Of a DNA stretch of 64,000 nucleotides, positions 57,615 through 64,000 are shown piece after piece (position 1 is the stretch's first letter; each line of letters begins with the position of its first letter). The notes beneath the pieces were generated by a model, which saw only the letters and a list, made by a program, of their open reading frames with translations, was not told where the DNA came from and did no database searches. The stretch comes from Gammaproteobacteria bacterium 45_16_T64 (GTDB taxonomy: Bacteria > Pseudomonadota > Gammaproteobacteria > Pseudomonadales > Ketobacteraceae), in NCBI GenBank assembly GCA_002162955.1, contig MABD01000012.1, positions 1 through 64,000 on the forward strand. Direction: 5' to 3'. The translations under genes were made by a program, and so were the position numbers.

Positions 57615-60530
57615 ATGGGGAAGTCTGCGTTGAAATTCACTAGTATTCGTAAGAAACTCATTGCTCAAGTCAGCCTTATCTTGGCAGTCTCTTTTGCGTC
57701 TGTGTTATCACTTATTTCCTATATGAGTGTCCAAGAATCTACCGAGTTCTTTGAACAAAACGAAGTTCAAATTGAACGCGCGCTCATCGAAAAGGGAAAG
57801 CTACTGACAGAAAACAACTCAATTGCGTTAATTGGCATGATCGAGGATAATGCGTTTTCTGCAATTCAGGAGCTCGTTTCATCTACCGTACGTTCTGATC
57901 GAGATATTCTTTTTGGTAGCTTTGTTGACATGGAAAATAGCCCCTGGGTAAAAGTAACCCCAAACAACCCGACGGGCTTTCTTGAGCAGCAAGAAATACT
58001 CGTTGACGTAAATACCCAGTGGGCATCTTCACTAAAGAGTAGTGGCGTTAAGAAAACAACGATGGAGGGGTACTCCGTCTATCTTTTTGCTGCGCCAGTA
58101 ACCTTCGATAGCGAGATACAGGGCTTTATTCAATACGCGTTATCTAATAGGTCCGTGCTAGAAAGTATAGAGTCAGCTCGAAACCAATCAGATAAGTCAC
58201 TGAGGCGCACGCTATCCCTTTTGATTTTATTGGGATGTCTCGCAGGAGGCATGTCCTTTATTGCAGTAAGAAAAATGGCGGTAAAACTATCCCAACCACT
58301 CAACGCCCTTAAGGAAGCAGCTGAAAATATTGGCGATGGCGATTATCAAACAAAAATACATATAGATAGTAATGATGAAATTGGCCTCCTAGCAGGTAAT
58401 TTCAATTCCATGCGTAAGACTATAAAAAAGAAAATAAAGGACCTTAGCGAACTAAACGCATTGGGCAGGACTCTTTCAGTCATCAAATCAGAGAAAGATG
58501 TGTTTCGACTAACGCTCATAAGTAGCCATGTTCATGCGAACGCAAAGTACAGCTATATTCACTCAAGAGATAAAGAGATTCCTATTGAGAGCCAATGCCA
58601 TCAACCAGAAAATGCAGAGGACCCCATATGGAACAACGCCCTTCAAAATCTAATTTCATCCTACGTAGCCTCTAATCTAGAAACCTGCATTCATCAGATG
58701 TACGTCCTTGATGACATACGGACGGTCATCGAAGTACCATTTCTTGCAGGAGAAACAATCGTGGCGTCTATGTTTCTCTGCGGTGACGAGGATTCACTGG
58801 TGTTCTCTGATAGTGACCGAGAGTACTATCAATCTTTGGCTCAGGTCGCGATGGTCTCCCACCACAACCTCCACCTTAAACACAAAATTGAAATTCATAA
58901 TAGAGACTTAGAAGTAACCATTGGAGAACGGACTACATCATTACGAGAAAAAACCAATGATATTAGCAGCATGATGCAAAACCTTAGCCAGGGATTATTT
59001 ACCATTATCGACAAAGGAATCGTACATCACGAGTACGCGAAACACCTTGAGACTATATTCAACACGCCGTTTATTGCGGGTAGTAACGCTATTGACCTTC
59101 TGTTCTCACACTCAACCCTTGGGGAGGATCGGAGGGAGCAAATCACTGCTGTTGTATACTGTCTTATTGGAAGTGATGAAATGATGTTCGAGTTCAATTG
59201 TCATCTGTTGGTGTCACACATAGAAGTCACGCTGGACCAAGTAACAAAAAATCTTGAATTAGACTGGAAGCCGATTGTACACGAAGGTCGCATTAGTAAA
59301 ATAATGGTGGCCGTAAGAGATGTCACCAAGATAAAGGTTCTTGAGGGGGAAACCAAAAACCAACAAAAAGAACTCAATATCATAAGCCATTTACTCTCTG
59401 TAAAAATAGATGACTATCTCCAGTTTATTTCCACAACGGGAGAGTTAATCGCCAATAGCAAAGAGCTTATCGACAGAAGCCCACAAGAACCACTCGATAC
59501 GATCAGTGGCCTTTTTAGAAACATGCATACCATAAAGGGAAACGCCAGAATCTATGGATTTTCTTACATATCAGACCACGCACATTCCATCGAAAACTAT
59601 TACGACAAACTTCGCAATAGACCCAACGTATCTATCACCCCAACTGAAATACTATCCAAAATCCGTAACTTAGAATGCATCATCCAACAATATGGACATG
59701 TGAATGACAACATATTGAATAGAAAAATAGATTCGATGGCCGAAAACTGTGACAACCACCGATTTATAGAAAAATCTAAACTCAGCATTCTTCACGACGA
59801 CATTAATCAGCTAAACCGGTTAAACCTTAGCTCTCCTGCACGCAACCTAATAAACAATTTATCGGAATCTATTGACTCATTGAATGCAGAAACGCTAGAG
59901 CAGTCCCTATCCGGTATATGCAGAGTATTGCCTGCGTTAGCAAAAGATATGGGAAAGAGAAATCCCAATATCATCATTAATGCAGAGGGAGTGCTGATAA
60001 AAGAAAGTGCGGCCAAACTTATAACAAACATCATCACCCACAGCATCAGCAATAGTCTATGTCACGGCATAGACAATTCAGAAGTTCGCATTGACAGCGG
60101 TAAATCTCCAGAAGGAAATATCTCTATTGATGCAAGAATAGTAAATCAAATGCTAGAATTAGAGATCTATGATGATGGCAAAGGATTGGCCATAAAAAAG
60201 ATTAGGGAACAAGCCATATTGAGAAACAAACTCAATGAGGGAGAGCAGTTTACTCGTGAATCATTAAATAAAACGCTATTCTCATCGGGCCTATCAACAT
60301 CGAGTAGGGTCACAGACATGTCTGGCCGGGGGGTAGGCATGGACGCTATCAAGCACGCGATAGATGACGCTGGTGGAAGCGTCATAATTGAATTTCTAGA
60401 TGACATCAATGAGACTGAAAATGATTTCATCCCCTTTAAAATTCACATCAGACTCCCAAGTGGCACTTTCGTGGAAAGTTGTCGCGAAAAACGTTTGTCT
60501 CCAATGATAAAAAAAGAAGCGGAAAGATGA
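57615..60530 (+). CDS. CheA-like membrane sensor kinase with internal Hpt domain
   Basis: 971 residues. Membrane helices near 15-35 and 198-218 bracket a periplasmic sensor domain, then HAMP (LSQPLNALKEAAENIGDGDY), a GAF-like region (~290-420), a PAS-like region and an Hpt domain with the phosphorylated H638 in HTIKGNARIYGFS. A CheA-type ATPase follows (HSISNSLCHGID, YDDGKGLAIKKI, FSSGLSTSSRVTDMSGRGVG), where SGRGVGMD is the usual G box. The CheW-like coupling domain of true CheA is missing. Its stop overlaps the next gene's start (ATGA). Divergent from two binding-protein genes, which could feed it ligands. Confidence 0.88.
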   Translation: MGKSALKFTSIRKKLIAQVSLILAVSFASVLSLISYMSVQESTEFFEQNEVQIERALIEKGKLLTENNSIALIGMIEDNAFSAIQELVSSTVRSDRDILFGSFVDMENSPWVKVTPNNPTGFLEQQEILVDVNTQWASSLKSSGVKKTTMEGYSVYLFAAPVTFDSEIQGFIQYALSNRSVLESIESARNQSDKSLRRTLSLLILLGCLAGGMSFIAVRKMAVKLSQPLNALKEAAENIGDGDYQTKIHIDSNDEIGLLAGNFNSMRKTIKKKIKDLSELNALGRTLSVIKSEKDVFRLTLISSHVHANAKYSYIHSRDKEIPIESQCHQPENAEDPIWNNALQNLISSYVASNLETCIHQMYVLDDIRTVIEVPFLAGETIVASMFLCGDEDSLVFSDSDREYYQSLAQVAMVSHHNLHLKHKIEIHNRDLEVTIGERTTSLREKTNDISSMMQNLSQGLFTIIDKGIVHHEYAKHLETIFNTPFIAGSNAIDLLFSHSTLGEDRREQITAVVYCLIGSDEMMFEFNCHLLVSHIEVTLDQVTKNLELDWKPIVHEGRISKIMVAVRDVTKIKVLEGETKNQQKELNIISHLLSVKIDDYLQFISTTGELIANSKELIDRSPQEPLDTISGLFRNMHTIKGNARIYGFSYISDHAHSIENYYDKLRNRPNVSITPTEILSKIRNLECIIQQYGHVNDNILNRKIDSMAENCDNHRFIEKSKLSILHDDINQLNRLNLSSPARNLINNLSESIDSLNAETLEQSLSGICRVLPALAKDMGKRNPNIIINAEGVLIKESAAKLITNIITHSISNSLCHGIDNSEVRIDSGKSPEGNISIDARIVNQMLELEIYDDGKGLAIKKIREQAILRNKLNEGEQFTRESLNKTLFSSGLSTSSRVTDMSGRGVGMDAIKHAIDDAGGSVIIEFLDDINETENDFIPFKIHIRLPSGTFVESCREKRLSPMIKKEAER

Positions 60531-60919
60531 AATCAATTTTAATCGTAGAGGACTCATCAATAGAAACAGAAATTTACCGTAAATTGCTTAGTAAGGACTT
60601 TCTTACTCACTTTGAACTCACTGCCGAAGGCGCTCTGAAGAGCATCCAGAATAACAGTTTTGATTTGCTCGTTAGCGACGCTAATCTTCCAGGTATGAGC
60701 GGGCCAAGATTGATAAAAACGGTTCGCGCCAATGGGTTCTGTCCAGGCATTAGTATTGTCGCTGTAAGCGGCGACAGAAAAGGAATAGAAGATGCCATTG
60801 CCTCAGGTGCAGACGCTTGGTTTTTAAAACCGATTAACCACAAAATATTTCAGCAGTCTCTGCAAACGATACTCGACAAAAAGGCAGCCCCCTCTCCTTC
60901 TGACAATTTTCTAACCTAA
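60527..60919 (+). CDS. Response regulator coupled to the CheA-like kinase
   Basis: 130 residues from the ATG at 60527, which overlaps the kinase stop codon (ATGA); upstream in-frame codons to 60479 are inside the kinase gene. Receiver residues: SILIVEDSSIE, D in LLVSDANLPGMSG and K in FLKPINHK. No output domain. Takes phosphate from the kinase's Hpt histidine. Confidence 0.92.
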   Translation: MKSILIVEDSSIETEIYRKLLSKDFLTHFELTAEGALKSIQNNSFDLLVSDANLPGMSGPRLIKTVRANGFCPGISIVAVSGDRKGIEDAIASGADAWFLKPINHKIFQQSLQTILDKKAAPSPSDNFLT

Positions 60920-60962
60920 TTCCGAGGACTTATCAAGGTCACCGCCCTAAATATTGTCTTGT

Positions 60963-61016
60963 AAAAGCAACATAACTATACTAGAGTGGTCATTCTAATA
61001 TAGTTATGTTGCTTTT
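60963..61016. repeat. 54-nt near-perfect inverted repeat upstream of the TetR gene
   Basis: Two 23-nt arms (AAAAGCAACATAACTATACT AGA and its reverse complement, differing at one position, C versus T) are separated by GTGGTCAT. The inner part CTAGA-N8-TCTAA is the operator motif also found before the dehalogenase gene. Its right arm ends 4 nt before the TetR ATG at 61021, so the transcript start and any ribosome-binding site are inside or absent. Confidence 0.9.
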
Positions 61017-61020
61017 ATTT

Positions 61021-61602
61021 ATGCCAAGACCCAAGACATTTAATCGAGAGAAAGTACTGGAATCAGCGACCAAAGTCTTTTGGAAACAAGGCTATGCTGG
61101 TACGTCGATGAAGGATCTGGAATTAGCAACCTCTCTCACCCCTGGCAGTATTTACCATGAATTTGAGAGCAAACAAGGTCTATTCGAACAATCCCTGCAA
61201 TTTTATGTCGATAATGTCATTACATGGCGGGTTAAGCATTACCTAAAAGAGGAGAATTCTCTCCAGGGTGTTCGAGAATTTTTACTCACATCCGTTAAGA
61301 ATGTACCCCAAGAATTTTATGGACAAGCCTGCTTAGCCACCAACTCAACGATTGAGCTTGGCACAGGTATTCCAACCGTTAATACAATCCTTGCCAAGAG
61401 TTTTCGAGTTATCGAAAATGGCTTGCATACACAGCTTCTTGCAGCACAAAACCAAAATGACATCCGTAAGGATCTGAACTGCAAAAAGGCTGCTCATCAG
61501 TTACTTCTGCTGATGTCAGGATTAATGGTTGCAAGTAAAGCTAACACACGACTAGAAAAGCTAGAAGAATCCATTGATTTCACATTGGACTGTTTTACCT
61601 AA
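61021..61602 (+). CDS. TetR-family regulator of the dehalogenase
   Basis: 193 residues from the ATG at 61021 (MPRPKTFNREKVLESATKVF is a standard TetR opening); a start at 61006 is inside the palindrome. The HTH is GYAGTSMKDLELATSLTPGSIYHEF. The C-terminal domain is typical of the TetR_C group but the ligand is unknown. No ribosome-binding site is visible, so a leaderless message is possible. The matching operator before the dehalogenase gene and the large palindrome at its own start point to control of both genes. Confidence 0.9.
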   Translation: MPRPKTFNREKVLESATKVFWKQGYAGTSMKDLELATSLTPGSIYHEFESKQGLFEQSLQFYVDNVITWRVKHYLKEENSLQGVREFLLTSVKNVPQEFYGQACLATNSTIELGTGIPTVNTILAKSFRVIENGLHTQLLAAQNQNDIRKDLNCKKAAHQLLLLMSGLMVASKANTRLEKLEESIDFTLDCFT

Positions 61603-61625
61603 CGAATCCAACTTTTTTTTGCCCG

Positions 61626-61649
61626 ATACTAGAGCGACCATTCTAGTAT
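61626..61649. promoter_or_regulatory. TetR operator before the haloalkane dehalogenase gene
   Basis: ATACTAGA-N8-TCTAGTAT, perfect 8-nt arms, the same half-sites as in the large palindrome at the TetR gene. It overlaps a TATATT -10-like element (61647-61652), so binding should block transcription. A GAGGAGAT ribosome-binding site follows before ATG 61677. Confidence 0.85.
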
Positions 61650-61676
61650 ATTATTTATTCACACGAGGAGATAGTA

Positions 61677-62570
61677 ATGACAAAAATATTGAGAACGCCC
61701 GAAGATCGATTCCAACGCTTGCCCAACTATGCCTTCACCCCAAACTATCTTGAGGTTGACTCCCTTCGCATGCACTACATTGACGAGGGTCCATCAGATG
61801 CAGACCCAGTATTGATGTTGCATGGTGAGCCAACCTGGTCATATCTGTATCGCCACATGATTCCGATTGTTGGTGCAGCTGGCCATAGAGTCATCGCCCC
61901 CGACCTGATTGGGTTTGGAAAATCAGACAAACCAACCAATATTGAAGATTATTCCTATCAATTGCATATGGACTGGATCACACAATTTATTGAAGCCCTT
62001 GATCTAAAAAATATTACCCTGGTTTGTCAGGACTGGGGGTCACTACTAGGGTTACGCTTAGCTGCAGAGAATGAAGATAGGTTTAAGGCAATTGTAATTG
62101 GAAATGGCATGCTACCGACCGGTGACAATGCTCCCCCAGTCGCATTCAAATTATGGAAAAATTTTGCCGTCCATAGTCCTATTTTACCCATTGCAAAAAT
62201 CATTGAATTTGGCTCATTCAAGACGCTTAGTAAAGACGAAAGGCGTGCGTACAACGCTCCTTTTCCGAGCAAAGAATATAAGGCCGGAGCACGAGCGTTT
62301 CCAAAATTGGTGCCCGTAACACCAAACGACCCTGCCAATGAGGCCAACAAGAAGGCCTGGAAAATTCTGGAGGCATGGGAAAAACCATTTGTAACAGCAT
62401 TTAGCAATGGTGACCCGATAATGCGAGGATTTGATAAGATTTTTCACCAAAAGGTTCCTGGTTCAAAGGGAAGGAAGCATGTAACGCTAAAAGGAGGTCA
62501 CTTTCTGCAGGAAGATTCGGGCACCGAATTTGCCCAAGTGGTCAATGACCTATTGGCAGATATCAATTAA
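61677..62570 (+). CDS. Haloalkane dehalogenase, subfamily I-like
   Basis: 297 residues with the alpha/beta-hydrolase layout. Nucleophile D119 in CQDWGS (with halide-binding W120), HGEPTWSYLYRHM near 49-61, second-halide W160 candidate, acid D246 and base H275 in KGGHFLQED, matching the DhlA-type (HLD-I) order D-D-H. It hydrolyses carbon-halogen bonds of haloalkanes to alcohol and halide. Epoxide hydrolase is unlikely given HGEPTW and W120. Controlled by the upstream TetR gene. Confidence 0.9.
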   Translation: MTKILRTPEDRFQRLPNYAFTPNYLEVDSLRMHYIDEGPSDADPVLMLHGEPTWSYLYRHMIPIVGAAGHRVIAPDLIGFGKSDKPTNIEDYSYQLHMDWITQFIEALDLKNITLVCQDWGSLLGLRLAAENEDRFKAIVIGNGMLPTGDNAPPVAFKLWKNFAVHSPILPIAKIIEFGSFKTLSKDERRAYNAPFPSKEYKAGARAFPKLVPVTPNDPANEANKKAWKILEAWEKPFVTAFSNGDPIMRGFDKIFHQKVPGSKGRKHVTLKGGHFLQEDSGTEFAQVVNDLLADIN

Positions 62571-62578
62571 AAACTACC

Positions 62579-62599
62579 ATGGGGGCTATAGGCCCCTAT
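62579..62599. terminator. Possible hairpin after the dehalogenase gene
   Basis: GGGGC-TATAG-GCCCC extended by wobble and AT pairs to about 8 bp, nine nt after the stop codon. No T-run follows, so termination is uncertain. Confidence 0.4.
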
Positions 62600-62710
62600 A
62601 CCCGTTCGAAATACATCGAACCTGACGAGGGATATGCTCAAAATACGAGCATCACACCAATGATTGTCTATAATTAAATACAAATCCAATGACCTAGTTA
62701 GGGTACCCAA

Positions 62711-64000
62711 ATGCTACCCAAGCTCACGACAGTATCTCTCTATTTACTAATAGCCCTCATTTTGACGCCTAATGCCAAAGCTGATACTGATTGGAGTTTG
62801 GTCGATCTTCTAGAGATGAAGGTGTATAGCGTCCATAAGTCTGATACTGACTATTTTACAACACCCGCCGCGGTCACTCTTATAACACGAGATGACATCA
62901 AAAACTCATCCGCCAGAAATGTACCTGATCTATTAGTCAGTGTTCCAGGACTCTATACATTCCAACATCAATCGAATCTAAGCTCTGTCGGCATTAGAGA
63001 TGATGCTCAAGTATTTGTCAGTACGTCGCTGGTGCTGTTGGATGGCACGCCAATCTATTCAATAATCACAGGGGGACCTGAGTTTCAAACACTTGGTCTA
63101 ACGCTTGACGATATTGAACGAATCGAGATTATACGGGGTAGTGGCGGAAACAGCTGGGGGGCAAATGCTTCATCAGGTGTTATTAATATCATCACCCGAA
63201 ACGCAGAAAATATCACAGGTACAAAAATTTCTCTTAGCACCTCCAGCCGATCGACCCACTCCTCATACCTACAACATGATATATCACATCAAGCATTTCA
63301 TGGATACATTAGCCTAGGGTATGAACATGACCCAGGTTTTGACAATGATGCAGATAACGAATCAAACTATTCGAGAAAATTTCTCCGCTTACGGGGTGAC
63401 TTTGAAGACCAGCGCTGGAAAATCATGTCTAGCTTTTCTGCCACATACAATGGTAACCAAGACGAAAACTTCTACTCCCATTCAGCAGGAGATCACGAAG
63501 ATACAGAGAACGTCAGGCGAAGCAATCTTCTCCTAATAATGCAGGCACAATACCATATTGATAATCAGGACACTGTCACACTTCAATCATCTTTATCTCA
63601 AGACGATGCAGAAAGGCGGTTTTTACCTGCAGATTATTATATATTCCTAAGAGATATGGAGTTACGGTATATGCGTTCTTGGACGGAACAAAATACAACA
63701 CACACAACGCTAAATCACCGATCCTACGATATTGAAATTGACGACCTCACACCTACCTTGTATGGGTATGATCCGAATGAGGAAGAAATATATTTAACTG
63801 CCTTTGGCTTTAATCATATATACCAATTATCCGATGCCGTCGCGCTCGATTTTGGTGGTCGAGCGGAAGACTATTCCATACTTAACGAAACCCTATATTC
63901 GCCCGCAGGTAGAATATCCTTTGAATCAAGCGAGTCGCTCTTTTTCTGGGGGAGCTACACTAAAAGTTATCAGTTTCCAAATTATGTACAATACGCAAAC
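62711..64000 (+). CDS. TonB-dependent receptor, N-terminal 430 residues
   Basis: The frame is open from ATG 62711 to the window end without a stop, so the gene is cut off at 64000. A signal peptide (about 1-24, ending NAKA) is followed by the plug domain: VTLITRDDIKNSSARNVPDL, VPGLYTF, DGTPIYSI, DDIERIEIIRGSGGNSWGAN and SSGVINIITRN. Beta-barrel strands start near residue 170. Such receptors import iron complexes, vitamins or other large substrates using TonB energy. No Fur box was found in the 140 nt before it, and substrate cannot be told. Confidence 0.93.
   Translation, partial: MLPKLTTVSLYLLIALILTPNAKADTDWSLVDLLEMKVYSVHKSDTDYFTTPAAVTLITRDDIKNSSARNVPDLLVSVPGLYTFQHQSNLSSVGIRDDAQVFVSTSLVLLDGTPIYSIITGGPEFQTLGLTLDDIERIEIIRGSGGNSWGANASSGVINIITRNAENITGTKISLSTSSRSTHSSYLQHDISHQAFHGYISLGYEHDPGFDNDADNESNYSRKFLRLRGDFEDQRWKIMSSFSATYNGNQDENFYSHSAGDHEDTENVRRSNLLLIMQAQYHIDNQDTVTLQSSLSQDDAERRFLPADYYIFLRDMELRYMRSWTEQNTTHTTLNHRSYDIEIDDLTPTLYGYDPNEEEIYLTAFGFNHIYQLSDAVALDFGGRAEDYSILNETLYSPAGRISFESSESLFFWGSYTKSYQFPNYVQYAN

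Overview
The window looks like a chromosomal segment of a marine-type, fatty-acid-degrading gammaproteobacterium. The main evidence is a RadD (YejH) helicase very close to the gammaproteobacterial family, an acyl-CoA degradation gene set, many two-component proteins, a TonB-dependent receptor, and moderate-to-low G+C by eye. The genus cannot be fixed from the sequence alone. There are no rRNA or tRNA genes, no CRISPR array and no phage. The only mobile element is one compact IS21-family insertion.

Layout. 1-6.3 kb: the start of an S11 peptidase (cut by the window edge), an orphan periplasmic binding protein, a Tat-exported vanadium haloperoxidase with a Fur-box-like site upstream, two crotonase-fold enzymes and a LysR regulator. 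6.6-9.1 kb: a MAPEG membrane-protein gene split by the IS21 element; removing the element and one 6-bp target duplication restores an intact 132-codon frame. 9.1-20.9 kb: a translationally coupled oxidoreductase/HD-domain pair beside a GlxA-type regulator, an acetyltransferase, a repeat-rich lipoprotein, an orphan binding protein, a response regulator plus CheX-domain protein, an AraC regulator, an acyl-CoA dehydrogenase, and LuxR-type regulators. A CHASE-type histidine kinase follows, convergent with the last of these (20.9-22.8 kb).

22.8-37.6 kb is the most striking part: a tightly packed operon of three giant exported proteins (about 2173, 1072 and 1686 aa). They carry Calx-beta, fibronectin III, calcium-binding and beta-propeller-like regions, and I cannot assign them to a known system. 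37.7-44.4 kb holds radD and a fatty-acid set (CaiB/BaiF racemase, FadB/FadJ-type multifunctional enzyme, thiolase). 44.7-48.1 kb has a histidine kinase, its regulator, and a receiver-like protein that lacks the phospho-acceptor aspartate. 48.2-53.1 kb has a GH25 lysozyme, a cyclic-nucleotide-binding/rhodanese-like protein and the complete AmmeMemoRadiSam trio. 53.1-55.5 kb is a membrane desaturase with its reductase behind a clear promoter and palindrome. 55.6-60.9 kb pairs two substrate-binding proteins (no permease) with a divergent CheA-like kinase and regulator. 61-64 kb is a TetR-haloalkane dehalogenase pair sharing an operator motif, with a 54-nt near-perfect palindrome in front of the TetR gene, then a TonB-dependent receptor that runs off the window.

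How the parts fit. The acyl-CoA dehydrogenase, two crotonases (one resembling Delta3,Delta2-enoyl-CoA isomerase), racemase, multifunctional enzyme and thiolase cover the steps for degrading unsaturated and methyl-branched fatty acids. The desaturase pair adjusts membrane lipids. Haloperoxidase and haloalkane dehalogenase give the organism both a halogenating and a dehalogenating activity. Several signalling modules stand next to orphan periplasmic binding proteins, suggesting ligand sensing rather than transport. All functional statements are from motif reading, without database searches.
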